A stretch of DNA of 64,000 bases from Lepidurus packardi (taxonomy: Eukaryota; Arthropoda; Branchiopoda; Notostraca; Triopsidae): the NCBI GenBank assembly GCA_023053545.1, contig JAKZAN010000001.1, positions 13,984,371 through 14,048,370 of the forward strand, given 5' to 3'. The notes beneath the pieces are model-generated. The model ran no database searches and was not told the DNA's origin. It saw nothing but the letters and a program-made list of their open reading frames with translations. This document shows, one piece after another, positions 10,047 through 23,840 of the stretch. Position 1 is the stretch's first letter; every line of letters begins with the position of its first letter. A program made the translations under genes and the position numbers.

Positions 10047-12171
10047 TTATTGCTCCGCGATAACATCTTCTGTGTTAGCTATATCTAGTAAGCACAATTT
10101 GTGTACTGGACGTAGCATTTCTCCGGAGTTTGTTTTGACCGTTGCTACACGAACTATTCCGTCTTTGCCAGGATGAGTCTCGGTTATTTTCCCCATGGGC
10201 CAATGTCCTCGAGGATAATTTGTATCCGCTATGAGGACTATGTCGTCTTTTTTTAGGTTTTGTCTTGACTTGAGCCACTTACGGCGTTCGATAAGATTTG
10301 GCACGTATTCCTTGAGCCATCGCCTCCAAAAATGGTTAATTATGGCTTGCGAAACTCGCCATTTTCGTCTTGATAGTTTCTCATTCGGATCAACAATGTC
10401 AGGGGGGATGTTAGCATACGCCCCTCCGAGCAGAAAATGATTTGGAGTCAAAGGTTGTGGATCGTTAGGATCGACACTGACATGAGTTAGGGGTCGGCCA
10501 TTTAAGAGAGCTTCGACTTCGACTAAGACTGTTTGGAGGATTTCTTCGTTAGTGCTTTGGTTTCCAATCACGGCCTTTAAAGCTCTTTTGGCAGATTTGA
10601 TTAAACTTTCCCATGCACCTCCGAAATGAGGGGCAGAAGGTAGGGAGAACTGCCAACTTATTCCTTTAGCAGTTAGAGCGTTAGCGATCTTTTCTTGGTT
10701 CCAAGCTTGGATACCGGCTTTCAATTCTTTCTCGACACTTCTTAAATTAGTTCCGTTGTAAGAAAAACACTTGTTAGGGGTTTGTCTGCGACTTGTGAAC
10801 CGTCGGAAGCACATTAAAAATGAGTCCGTGTCTAGCGATCGGGCGAGTTCTAAGTGGACTGCTCGTGTGGTGAGGCAAGTAAATATACAGCCCCATCTTT
10901 TCTCGGTACTTCGCTTTACGGTTACGTACATTGGGCCGAAGTAGTCAATGCCGGTAAATGTAAATGGTGGTTGATAGGGTGTCAGACGAGCAGCAGGAAG
11001 TGGTGCCATTAAGGGTGCTACTGGCTTTGCTGTGCGTTTTCTACAAATGAAGCACTGTTTAAGTACCTTAGCCACCGTTGCTCGTCCCTTCAAAACCCAA
11101 AATTGGCTTCTAACTTCATGAAGTGTGCGTTCAACTGACGCGTGAAAGATTTTCTTGTGTGTGTCTTCAATTATTAATCTTGCTAGTCGATGATTGTTGT
11201 CTAAAATGATAGGATGTTTGGCTGTAGGGTCTACCGTGCAATTCTCAAGCCTCCCACCGACGCGCAGAACGCCACTTGCGTCAATAAATGGGGTTAACTT
11301 AGTAAATCTGGAGCTGTTTACTATGGGTTTATCTTGGGATAAGTCTTTGATTTCGTTACCAAAACATTCGCTTTGCGTAATCTTGAGACATAAGTGAAAG
11401 GCGTTTTCAATTTCTTCTGAGAGAAGCGTTATGCTAGATGAAGTCTTGACTTTCTTACAGGCGTCAACGAAACGTAGCACAGTGGCCACAACGCGTTTTG
11501 CTTTGAGTAGAGTTGGTGCTTTTTGAATGTACTCTGAAACGGGAATTTTTTTAATTGATACGGTGCCGACCCAATTTTCTGAGATAATTTCTGGATCAGT
11601 TTCACACGGTGGATCTGGTTCTTCGGGCTTAAATGGTTGCAGTTTGAGATTAGGCTCCTTCAAAAATTTTGGACCGCTGAGCCATCGAGCTCCTAAGGTA
11701 ATCTCGCTTGCATTTAAACCACGGCTACAGTCGTCCGCGGGATTGTCTTTTCCAGTAACATGATGCCACTGTATGGAGCAGGTTGTTTCCAAAATTTCTC
11801 CAATTCTGTTGCCGACGAAAACTTGGAAACGACAGGTGGTTGAGTATATCCACTTCAGAACCGTTTGGGAATCCGTCCAGAATACTACATGTTTAATGTT
11901 CATATTTAACTCTTTACAGCAAGCAAGGGCTAAGCGAAGTCCTAATACTGTGCCCTGTAATTCTAAACGGGGAATCGAGACAGGTTTCAGGGGGGATACC
12001 CTTGTTTTGGCCATTATGAACGCCACGCTTGGTGCCTGGTCTGGATACGTGTGACGGATATAGGCAACGGCGCCAAAGCCACGCTGTGAAGCATCCGTGA
12101 AAACATGCAGTTGAGAGTGTGTAGGGGTTGAAGGTGATCGGAAGCACCGAGGTATCTCTAAATTTGAAAGT
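10047..12171 (-). pseudogene. BEL/Pao Pol fragment: RNase H, integrase, DUF5641-like tail
   Basis: An open minus-strand frame from about 12171 to the stop at 10047-10049, with no native start because the element is truncated. Codon numbers below count from 12026. Upstream of that, FTDAS and AVAYIR show the start of the RNase H domain; FWTDSQ and DNPADDCSRG continue it. The integrase zinc-binding HHCC region lies near 285-330 (cysteines about 325 and 328). In the catalytic core the first Asp is D361 (GIDYFGP) and the Glu is E473 (GAWES). The expected second Asp, in an S-D-N-G context in this family, is Tyr at 423 (SYNGTN). The C-terminus (about 530-650) matches the DUF5641 domain that follows BEL integrases. 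With a catalytic residue and the upstream domains missing, the product cannot integrate DNA. Confidence 0.88.
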
Positions 12172-12300
12172 GTAATTAAATTAATTAAGAATTTAAGAAT
12201 TAATTAAGAAATTAAGAATTAAGAATTAAGAATAAAGAATTAAGGATTAATTTAATTAATTTAATTAATTAAGGATTAATTAAGAATTAAGAATTAATTA
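12172..12300. repeat. Degenerate A/T-rich low-complexity patch
   Basis: About 130 bp of irregular AATTAAG/GAATTAA words with almost no C and none of the CAGTCCG half of the monomer. It lies exactly where the BEL element is truncated, and regular satellite starts right after. A similar disordered patch occurs at 12925-12980. It may be satellite scrambled by slippage or repair at the truncation breakpoint. No gene is seen. Confidence 0.7.
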
Positions 12301-14073
12301 AGTCCGTAAGGAATTAATTAAATCCGTATAGAATTAATTTAGTCCGTAAGGAATTAATTCAGTCTGTGAGGATTTGAATCAATCCTAATGAATTTATTCA
12401 GTCCGTAAGGAATTAATTAAGTACCTAAGGAATTAATTCATTCCGTAAGGAATTAATTCATTCCGTAAGGAAATAATTCATTCCGTAAGGAAATAATTCA
12501 GTCCGTAAGGAATTAATTCATTCCGTAATGAATTAATTAAGTCCGGAAGGAATTAATTCATTCCGTAAGGAAATAATTCAGTCCGTTAGGAATTAATTCA
12601 GTCCGTAAAGAATAAATTCAGTCCGTAAGGATTTAATTCATTCCGTAAGGAATTAAATCATTCCGTAATGAATTAATTCATTCCATAAGGAATTAAATCA
12701 TTCCGTAAGGAAATAATTCAGTCCGTAAGGAATTAATTAAGTCCGTAAGGAATTAATTAAGTCCATATAGAATTAATTAAGTCCGTAAGGAAGTAATTAA
12801 GTCCGTATAGAATTAATTCAGTCCGTAATGAATTAATTCAGTCCGTAAGAAATTAATTTAGTGCGTAAGGAATTAATTAAGTACCTAAAGAATTAAGTAC
12901 CAAAGTACCTAAGGAATTAATTCAGTCCGTAATTAAGGAATTAAGTTAATTAATTAAGGAATTAATTAAGGAATTAAGTACCTAAGGAATTAATTAAGTC
13001 CGTAAGGAATTAATTCATTCCGTAAGGAAATAGTTCAGTCCGTAAGAAATTAATTCAGTCCGTAAAGAATTAATTCAGTCCGTAAGGAATTAGCTCAGTC
13101 CGTAAGGAAATAATTAAGTCCGTAAGGAATTAATTCAGTCCATATAGAATTAATTCAGTCCGTAAGGAATTAGCTCAGTCCGTAAGAAATTAATTAAGTC
13201 CGTAAGGAATTAATTAAGTCCATATAGAATTACTTAAGTCCGTAAGGAAGTAATTAAGTCCGTATAGAATTAATTCAGTCCGTAAGGAATTAATTCAGTG
13301 TGTAAGGATTTCAATCAATCCTAAAGAATTAATTCAGTCCGTAAGGAATTAATTCAGTCCGTAATGAATAAATTCAGTTTGTAATGGATTAATTAAGTCC
13401 CTAATGAATTGATTCAGTCCGTAAGAAATTAATTCAGTCCGTAAGGAACTAATTAAGTACCTAAGGAATTAATTCAGTCCGTAAGGAATTAATTAAGTCC
13501 GTGAGGAATTAATTAAGTCCGTATAGAATTAATTTAGTCCGTTAGGAATTAATTCAGTCTTTAAGGATTTGAATCAATTATAAGGAATTTATTCAGTCCG
13601 TAAGGAATTAATTCATTCCGTAAGGAATTAATTCATTCCGTAATGAATTAATTAAGTCCGTAAGGAATTAATTCATTCCGTAAGGAAATAATTCAGTCCG
13701 TAAGGAATTAATTCAGTCCGTAAAGAATTAATTCAGTCCGTAAGGAATTAATTCATTCCGTAAGGAATTAAATCATTCCGTAAGGAATTAATTAAGTCCG
13801 TAAGGAATTAATTCATTCCGTAAGGAAATAATTCAGTCCGTAAGGAATTAATTCAGTCCGTAAGGAATTAATTAAGTCCGTAAGGAATTAATTCAATCCG
13901 TAAGGAATTAATTAAGTCCGTAAGGAATTAATTAAGTCCGTAAGGAATGAATTCAATCCGTAAGGAATTAAGTTAGGCCGTAAAGAAATAATTCAGTTTG
14001 TAATGGATTAATTAAGTCCGTAATGAATTAATTCAGTCCGTAAGAAATTAATTAAGTACCTTAGGAATCAATT

Positions 14074-17000
14074 CAGTCGGTAAGGAATTAATTCAGTCCG
14101 TAAGGAATTAATGCAGTCCGTAACGAATTAATTCAGTCCGTAAGGAATTAGTTCAGTCCGTAATGAATTAATTCAGTCCGTGAGAAATTAATTCAGTCCG
14201 TAAGGAATTAATTAAATACCTAAGGAAATAATTCAGTCCGTAAGGAATTAATTCAGTCCGTAAGGAATTATTTCAGTCCGTAAGGAATTAATTCAGTCCG
14301 TAAGGAATTAATTAAGTACCTAAGGAATTAATGCAGTCCGTAAGGAATTAATGCAGACCGTAAGGAATTAATTCATTCCGTAAGGAAATAATATAGTCCG
14401 TAAGGAACTAATTCAGTCCGTATGGAACTAATTCAGTCCGTAAGGAATTAGTTCAGTCCGTAAGGAATTAATTAAGTCCGTAAGGAATTAATTAAGTCCA
14501 TAAGGAATTAATTAAGTCCGTATAGAATTAATTAAGTCCGTAAGGAATTAACTAAGTCCGTATAGAATTAATTCAGTCCGTAAAGAATTAATTCAGTCTG
14601 TAAGGATTTCAATCAATCCTAAGGAATTAATTCAGTCCTTAAGGAATTAATTAATTCCGTAGGGAATTAATTCAGTCCGTAGGGAATTAATTCAGCCCGT
14701 AAGGAATTAATTAAGTACGTTAGGAACAATTCAGTCCGTAAAGAATTAATTCAGTCCGTAAGGAATTAATTCAGTCCGTAAGAAATTAATTCAGTCCGTA
14801 AGGAATTAATGAAGTCCGTATGGAATTAATTTATTCCGTAATTAATTAATTCAGTCTGTAAGGAATTAAATCAGGCCGTAAGGAATTAATGAATTCCGTA
14901 AGGAATTAATTCATTTCGTAAGGTATTAATTCAGTCTGTAAGGAATTAAATCAGGCCGTAAAGAATTAATTCATTCCATAAAGAATAAATTCAGTCGGTA
15001 AGGAATTAATTCAGTCCGTAAGGAATTAATGCAGTCCGTAACGAATTAATTCAGTCCGTAAGGAATTAGTTCAGTCCGTAATGAATTAATTCAGTCCGTG
15101 AGAAATTAATTCAGTCCGTAAGGAATTAATTAAATACCTAAGGAAATAATTCAGTCCGTAAGGAATTAATTCAGTCCGTAAGGAATTATTTCAGTCCGTA
15201 AGGAATTAATTCAGTCCGTAAGGAATTAATTAAGTACCTAAGGAATTAATGCAGTCCGTAAGGAATTAATGCAGACCGTAAGGAATTAATTCATTCCGTA
15301 AGGAAATAATATAGTCCGTAAGGAACTAATTCAGTCCGTATGGAACTAATTCAGTCCGTAAGGAATTAGTTCAGTCCGTAAGGAATTAATTAAGTCCGTA
15401 AGGAATTAATTAAGTCCATAAGGAATTAATTAAGTCCGTATAGAATTAATTAAGTCCGTAAGGAATTAACTAAGTCCGTATAGAATTAATTCAGTCCGTA
15501 AAGAATTAATTCAGTCTGTAAGGATTTCAATCAATCCTAAGGAATTAATTCAGTCCTTAAGGAATTAATTAATTCCGTAGGGAATTAATTCAGTCCGTAG
15601 GGAATTAATTCAGCCCGTAAGGAATTAATTAAGTACGTTAGGAACAATTCAGTCCGTAAAGAATTAATTCAGTCCGTAAGGAATTAATTCAGTCCGTAAG
15701 AAATTAATTCAGTCCGTAAGGAATTAATGAAGTCCGTATGGAATTAATTTATTCCGTAATTAATTAATTCAGTCTGTAAGGAATTAAATCAGGCCGTAAG
15801 GAATTAATGAATTCCGTAAGGAATTAATTCATTTCGTAAGGTATTAATTCAGTCTGTAAGGAATTAAATCAGGCCGTAAAGAATTAATTCATTCCATAAA
15901 GAATAAATTCAGTTAGAAAGGAATTTATTCATTCCGTAAGGAATAAATTCAGTTAGTAAGGAATTAATTCAGTAAGTAAGGAATTGATTCACTCCGTAAG
16001 GAAATTATAAGTCAGTAAGGAATTCATTCAGTCCGTAAGGAATTAATTCAGTCCGTAAGGAATTAATTCAGTCCTTAAGGAATTAATTCATTCTGTAAGG
16101 AATTAATTCAATCTTTAAGGAATTAATTCAGTCCGTAAGGAATTAATTCAGTCCGTAAGAAATTAATTCAGTAAGTAAGGAATTGATTCAATCCGTAAGG
16201 AAATTATAAGTCAGTAAGGAATTCATTCAGTCCGTAGGGAATTAATTCAGTCCGTAGGGAATTAATTCAGCCCGTAAGGAATTAATTAAGTACGTTAGGA
16301 ACAATTCAGTCCGTAAAGAATTAATTCAGTCCGTAAGGAATTAATTCAGTCCGTAAGAAATTAATTCAGTCCGTAAGGAATTAATGAAGTCCGTATGGAA
16401 TTAATTTATTCCGTAATTAATTAATTCAGTCTGTAAGGAATTAAATCAGGCCGTAAGGAATTAATGAATTCCGTAAGGAATTAATTCATTTCGTAAGGTA
16501 TTAATTCAGTCTGTAAGGAATTAAATCAGGCCGTAAAGAATTAATTCATTCCATAAAGAATAAATTCAGTCGGTAAGGAATTAATTCAGTCCGTAAGGAA
16601 TTAATGCAGTCCGTAACGAATTAATTCAGTCCGTAAGGAATTAGTTCAGTCCGTAATGAATTAATTCAGTCCGTGAGAAATTAATTCAGTCCGTAAGGAA
16701 TTAATTAAATACCTAAGGAAATAATTCAGTCCGTAAGGAATTAATTCAGTCCGTAAGGAATTATTTCAGTCCGTAAGGAATTAATTCAGTCCGTAAGGAA
16801 TTAATTAAGTACCTAAGGAATTAATGCAGTCCGTAAGGAATTAATGCAGACCGTAAGGAATTAATTCATTCCGTAAGGAAATAATATAGTCCGTAAGGAA
16901 CTAATTCAGTCCGTATGGAACTAATTCAGTCCGTAAGGAATTAGTTCAGTCCGTAAGGAATTAATTAAGTCCGTAAGGAATTAATTAAGTCCATAAGGAA

Positions 17001-17810
17001 TTAATTAAGTCCGTATAGAATTAATTAAGTCCGTAAGGAATTAACTAAGTCCGTATAGAATTAATTCAGTCCGTAAAGAATTAATTCAGTCTGTAAGGAT
17101 TTCAATCAATCCTAAGGAATTAATTCAGTCCTTAAGGAATTAATTAATTCCGTAGGGAATTAATTCAGTCCGTAGGGAATTAATTCAGCCCGTAAGGAAT
17201 TAATTAAGTACGTTAGGAACAATTCAGTCCGTAAAGAATTAATTCAGTCCGTAAGGAATTAATTCAGTCCGTAAGAAATTAATTCAGTCCGTAAGGAATT
17301 AATGAAGTCCGTATGGAATTAATTTATTCCGTAATTAATTAATTCAGTCTGTAAGGAATTAAATCAGGCCGTAAGGAATTAATGAATTCCGTAAGGAATT
17401 AATTCATTTCGTAAGGTATTAATTCAGTCTGTAAGGAATTAAATCAGGCCGTAAAGAATTAATTCATTCCATAAAGAATAAATTCAGTTAGAAAGGAATT
17501 TATTCATTCCGTAAGGAATAAATTCAGTTAGTAAGGAATTAATTCAGTAAGTAAGGAATTGATTCACTCCGTAAGGAAATTATAAGTCAGTAAGGAATTC
17601 ATTCAGTCCGTAAGGAATTAATTCAGTCCGTAAGGAATTAATTCAGTCCTTAAGGAATTAATTCATTCTGTAAGGAATTAATTCAATCTTTAAGGAATTA
17701 ATTCAGTCCGTAAGGAATTAATTCAGTCCGTAAGAAATTAATTCAGTAAGTAAGGAATTGATTCAATCCGTAAGGAAATTATAAGTCAGTAAGGAATTCA
17801 TTCAGTCCGT
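14074..17810 (+). repeat. 918-bp and 1,575-bp higher-order satellite units
   Basis: The rare monomer with CAGTCGG occurs at 14074, 14992 and 16567 (and again at 19501). The sequence from 14074-14991 is repeated almost identically at 14992-15909 and 16567-17484, a 918-bp unit. The longer stretch 14992-~16235 matches 16567-~17810 at a constant offset of 1,575 bp; the CAGTTAGAAAG marker at 15910 and 17485 confirms it. This is nested amplification: a 918-bp unit inside a 1,575-bp unit. Confidence 0.85.
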
Positions 17811-20800
17811 AAGGAATTAATTCAGTCCTTAAGGAATTAATTCATTCTGTAAGGAATTAATTCAATCTTTAAGGAATTAATTCAGTCCGTAAGGAATTAA
17901 TTCAATCCGTAAAGAATTAATTCAGTCCGTAAGGAATTAATTCAGTCCGTAAAGAATTAATTAACTCCGTAAGGAATTAATTCATTCCGTAAGGAAATAA
18001 TTCAGTCCGTAGGGAATTAATTCTGTCCGTCAAGAACTAATTCATTCCGTAAGGAATTAGTTCAGTCCGTAAGGAATTAATTAAGTCCGTAAGGAATTAA
18101 TTAAGTCCGTAAGAAATTAATTCAGTCCGTAAGGCATTAATTCATTCCGTAACGAATTAATTCAGTCCGTAAGGAATTAGTTCAGTCCGTAATGAATTAA
18201 TTCAGTCCGTAAGAAATTAATTCAGTCCGTAAGGAATTAATTAAATACCTAAAGAGATAATTCAGTCCGTAAGGAATTAATTCATTCCGTAAGGAAATAA
18301 TATAGTCCGTAAGGAACTAATTCAGTCCGTAATGAATTAATTAAGTCCGTAAGGAATTAGTTCAGTCCGTAAGGAATTAATTAAGTCCGTAAGGAATTAG
18401 TTCAGTCCGTAAGGAATTAATTAAGTCCGTATGGAACTAATTCAGTCCGTAATGAATTAGTTCAGTCCGTATGGAATTAATTAAGTCCGTAAGGAATTAA
18501 TTAAGTCCGTAAGGAATTAATTAAGTCCGTAAGGAATTAATTCAGTGTGTAAGGATTTCAATCAATCCTAAAGAATTAATTCAGTCCGTAAGGAATTAAT
18601 TCAGTCCGTAATGAATAAATTCAGTTTGTAATGGATTAATTAAGTCCCTAATGAATTGATTCAGTCCGTAAGAAATTAATTCAGTCCGTAAGGAACTAAT
18701 TAAGTACCTAAGGAATTAATTCAGTCCGTAAGGAATTAATTAAGTCCGTGAGGAATTAATTAAGTCCGTAAGGAATTAATTAAGTCCGTAAGGAATTAAT
18801 TAAGTCCGTATAGAATTAATTTAGTCCGTTAGGAATTAATTCAGTCTTTAAGGATTTGAATCAATTATAAGGAATTTATTCAGTCCGTAAGGAATTAATT
18901 CATTCCGTAATGAATTAATTCATTCCGTAATGAATTAATTAAGTCCGTAAGGAATTAACTCATTCCGTAAGGAAATAATTCAGTCCGTAAGGAATTAATT
19001 CAGTCCGTAAAGAATTAATTCAGTCCGTAAGGAATTAATTCATTCCGTAAGGAATTAAATCATTCCGTAAGGAATTAATTAAGTCCGTAAGGAATTAATT
19101 CATTCCGTAAGGAAATAATTCAGTCCGTAAGGAATTAATTCAGTCCGTAAGGAATTAATTAAGTCCGTAAGGAATTAATTCAATCCGTAAGGAATTAATT
19201 AAGTCCGTAAGGAATTAATTAAGTCCGTAAGGAATTAATTCAATCCGTAAGGAATTAAGTTAGGCCGTAAAGAAATAATTCAGTTTGTAATGGATTAATT
19301 AAGTCCGTAATGAATTAATTCAGTCCGTAAGGAATTAATTAAGTCCGTAAGGAATTAATTAAGTCCGTAAGGAATTAATTCAATCCGTAAGGAATTAAGT
19401 TAGGCCGTAAAGAAATAATTCAGTTTGTAATGGATTAATTAAGTCCGTAATGAATTAATTCAGTCCGTAAGAAATTAATTAAGTACCTTAGGAATCAATT
19501 CAGTCGGTAAGGAATTAATTCAGTCCGTAAGGAATTAATGCAGTCCGTAACGAATTAATTCAGTCCGTAAGGAATTAGTTCAGTCCGTAATGAATTAATT
19601 CAGTCCGTGAGAAATTAATTCAGTCCGTAAGGAATTAATTAAATACCTAAGGAAATAATTCAGTCCGTAAGGAATTAATTCAGTCCGTAAGGAATTATTT
19701 CAGTCCGTAAGGAATTAATTCAGTCCGTAAGGAATTACTTAAGTACCTAAGGAATTAATGCAGTCCGTAAGGAATTAATGCAGACCGTAAGGAATTAATT
19801 CATTCCGTAAGGAAATAATATAGTCCGTAAGGAACTAATTCAGTCCGTATGGAACTAATTCAGTCCGTAAGGAATTAGTTCAGTCCGTAAGGAATTAATT
19901 AAGTCCGTAAGGAATTAATTAAGTCCATAAGGAATTAACTAAGTCCGTATAGAATTAATTAAGTCCGTAAGGAATTAACTAAGTCCGTATAGAATTAATT
20001 CAGTCCGTAAAGAATTAATTCAGTCTGTAAGGATTTCAATCAATCCTAAGGAATTAATTCAGTCCTTAAGGAATTAATTAATTCCGTAAGGAATTAATTC
20101 AGTCCGTAGGGAATTAATTCAGCCCGTAAGGAATTAATTAAGTACGTTAGGAACAATTCAGTCCGTAAAGAATTAATTCAGTCCGTAAGGAATTAATTCA
20201 GTCCGTAAGAAATTAATTCAGTCCGTAAGGAATTAATGAAGTCCGTATGGAATTAATTTATTCCGTAATTAATTAATTCAGTCTGTAAGGAATTAAATCA
20301 GGCCGTAAGGAATTAATGAATTCCGTAAGGAATTAATTCAGTTAGTAAGGAATTTATTCATTCCGTAAGGAATAAATTCAGTTAGTAAGGAATTAATTCA
20401 GTAAGTAAGGAATTGATTCACTCCGTAAGGAAATTATAAGTCAGTAAGGAATTCATTCAGTCCGTAAGGAATTAATTCAGTCCGTAAGGAATTAATTCAG
20501 TCCTTAAGGAATTAATTCATTCTGTAAGGAATTAATTCAATCTTTAAGGAATTAATTCAGTCCGTAAGGAATTAATTCAGTCCGTAAGAAATTAATTCAG
20601 TAAGTAAGGAATTGATTCAATCCGTAAGGAAATTATAAGTCAGTAAGGAATTCATTCAGTCCGTAAGGAATTAATTCAGTCCGTAAGGAATTAATTCAGT
20701 CCTTAAGGAATTAATTCATTCTGTAAGGAATTAATTCAATCTTTAAGGAATTAATTAAGTCCGTAAGGAATTAATTCAATCCGTAAGGAATTAAGTTAGG

Positions 20801-23754
20801 CCGTAAAGAAATAATTCAGTTTGTAATGGATTAATTAAGTCCGTAGTGAATTAATTCAGTCCGTAAGGAATTAATTAAGTCCGTAAGGAATTAATTAAGT
20901 CCGTAAGGAATTAATTCAATCCGTAAGGAATTAAGTTAGGCCGTAAAGAAATAATTCAGTTTGTAATGGATTAATTAAGTCCGTAATGAATTAATTCAGT
21001 CCGTAAGGAATTAATGCAGTCCGTAACGAATTAATTCAGTCCGTAAGGAATTAGTTCAGTCCGTAATGAATTAATTCAGTCCGTGAGAAATTAATTCAGT
21101 CCGTAAGGAATTAATTAAATACCTAAGGAAATAATTCAGTCCGTAAGGAATTAATTCAGTCCGTAAGGAATTATTTCAGTCCGTAAGGAATTAATTCAGT
21201 CCGTAAGGAATTAATTAAGTACCTAAGGAATTAATGCAGTCCGTAAGGAATTAATGCAGACCGTAAGGAATTAATTCATTCCGTAAGGAAATAATATAGT
21301 CCGTAAGGAACTAATTCAGTCCGTATGGAACTAATTCAGTCCGTAAGGAATTAGTTCAGTCCGTAAGGAATTAATTAAGTCCGTAAGGAATTAATTAAGT
21401 CCATAAGGAATTAATTAAGTCCGTATAGAATTAATTAAGTCCGTAAGGAATTAACTAAGTCCGTATAGAATTAATTCAGTCCGTAAAGAATTAATTCAGT
21501 CTGTAAGGATTTCAATCAATCCTAAGGAATTAATTCAGTCCTTAAGGAATTAATTAATTCCGTAAGGAATTAATTCAGTCCGTAGGGAATTAATTCAGCC
21601 CGTAAGGAATTAATTAAGTACGTTAGGAACAATTCAGTCCGTAAAGAATTAATTCAGTCCGTAAGGAATTAATTCAGTCCGTAAGAAATTAATTCAGTCC
21701 GTAAGGAATTAATGAAGTCCGTATGGAATTAATTTATTCCGTAATTAATTAATTCAGTCTGTAAGGAATTAAATCAGGCCGTAAGGAATTAATGAATTCC
21801 GTAAGGAATTCATTCATTTCGTAAGGTATTAATTCAGTCTGTAAGGAATTAAATCAGGCCGTAAAGAATTAATTCATTCCATAAAGAATAAATTCAGTTA
21901 GTAAGGAATTTATTCATTCCGTAAGGAATAAATTCAGTTAGTAAGGAATTAATTCAGTAAGTAAGGAATTGATTCACTCCGTAAGGAAATTATAAGTCAG
22001 TAAGGAATTAATTCAGTCCGTAAGGAATTAATTCAGTCCGTAAGGAATTAATTCAGTCCTTAAGGAATTAATTCATTCTGTAAGGAATTAATTCAATCTT
22101 TAAGAAATTAATTCAGTCCGTAAGGAATTAATTCAGTCCGTAAGAAATTAATTCAGTAAGTAAGGAATTGATTCAATCCGTAAGGAAATTATAAGTCAGT
22201 AAGGAATTCATTCAGTCCGTAAGGAATTAATTCAGTCCGTAAGGAATTAATTCAGTCCTTAAGGAATTAATTCATTCTGTAAGGAATTAATTCAATCTTT
22301 AAGGAATTAATTCAGTCCGTAAGGAATTAATTCAATCCGTAAAGAATTAATTCAGTCCGTAAGGAATTAATTCAGTCCGTAAAGAATTAATTAACTCCGT
22401 AAGGAATTAATTCATTCCGTAAGGAAATAATTCAAGAACTAATCCATTCCGTAAGGAATTAGTTCAGTCCGTAAGGAATTAATTAAGTCCGTAAGGAATT
22501 AATTAAGTCCGTAAGAAATTAATTCAGTCCGTAAGGCATTAATTCATTCCGTAACGAATTAATTCAGTCCGTAAGGAATTAGTTCAGTCCGTAATGAATT
22601 AATTCAGTCCGTAAGAAATTAATTCAGTCCGTAAGGAATTAATTAAATACCTAAAGAGATAATTCAGTCCGTAAGGAATTAATTCATTCCGTAAGGAAAT
22701 AATATAGTCCGTAAGGAACTAATTCAGTCCGTAATGAATTAATTAAGTCCGTAAGGAATTAGTTCAGTCCGTAAGGAATTAATTAAGTCCGTAAGGAATT
22801 AGTTCAGTCCGTAAGGAATTAATTAAGTCCGTATGGAACTAATTCAGTCCGTAAGGAATTAGTTCAGTCCGTAAGGAATTAATTAAGTACGTAAGGAATT
22901 AATTAAGTCCGTAAGGAATTAATTAAGTCCGTATAGAATTAATTCAGTCCGTAAAGAATTAATTCAGTGTGTAAGGATTTCAATCAATCCTAAGGAATTA
23001 ATTCAGTCCTTAAGGAATTAATTAATTCCGTAAGGAATTAATTCAGTCCGTTGGGAATTAATTCAGACCGTAAGGAATTAATTAAGTACGTAAGGAACAA
23101 TTCAGTCAGTAAAGAATTAATTCAGTCCGTAAGGAATTAATTCAGTCCGTAAGTAATTAATTCAGTCCGTAAGGAATTAATCCATTCCGTATGGAATTAA
23201 TTTAGTCCGTAAGGAATTAATTCAGTCCGTAAAGAATTAATGCAGTCCGTAAGGAATTAATTCAGTCCTTAACGTATTAATTTATTCCGTAAGGAAATAA
23301 TTCAGTCTGTATGGAATTAAATCAGGCCGTAAGGAAGTAATTCATTCCGTAAGGAATTAATTAAGTCCGTAAGGAATTAATTCAGTAAGTAAGGAATTAA
23401 TTCAGTCCGTAAGTAAATAATTTATTAACCAAGGAATTAACTCAGTCCGTAAGGATTTAATTCAGTCCGTTATTAATTAAATCAGTCCGTAAGAAATTAA
23501 TTCAGTCCGTAAGGAATTAATTAAGTTCGTATAGAATTAATTTAGTCCGTAATTAATTAATTCAGTCTGTAAGGAATTAAATCAGGCCGTAAGGAATTAA
23601 TGAATTCCGTAAGGAATTAATTCATTTCGTAAGGTATTAATTCAGTCTGTAAGGAATTAAATCAGGCCGTAAAAAATTAATTCATTAAATAAAGAATAAA
23701 TTCAGTTAGTAAGGAATTAATTCATTCCTTAAGGAATTAATTCAGTCTGTAAGG

Positions 23755-23840
23755 ATTTAAAGAATTAATTAAAGAATTAAAATTAAGAGAAAAAAGAGAA
23801 AAAAGAGAAAAAAGAGAAAAAAATTAAAGAATTAAGGCCG
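23755..23840 (+). repeat. GA-rich microsatellite inside the satellite
   Basis: Degenerate AAGAATTAA words surround a tandem (GAGAAAAAA)n tract of four 9-bp units at about 23787-23823. This is the only purine-only microsatellite in block B. The normal 20-bp pattern resumes on both sides. Confidence 0.8.

Larger units (their letters stand above)
9529..12171 (-). mobile_element. BEL/Pao retrotransposon, 5'-truncated
   Basis: A minus-strand element reduced to its 3' end: the C-terminal pol region (RNase H, integrase, DUF5641-like tail) and a 506-bp 3' LTR. The 5' LTR, gag, protease and RT are absent. Coding similarity stops near 12171, where degenerate A/T-rich sequence and then satellite begin. 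BEL/Pao assignment rests on the integrase layout, the C-terminal domain and the RNase H sequence. The left edge cuts satellite right after GTAAGG. With the right edge lost, no TSD can be defined. Confidence 0.9.
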
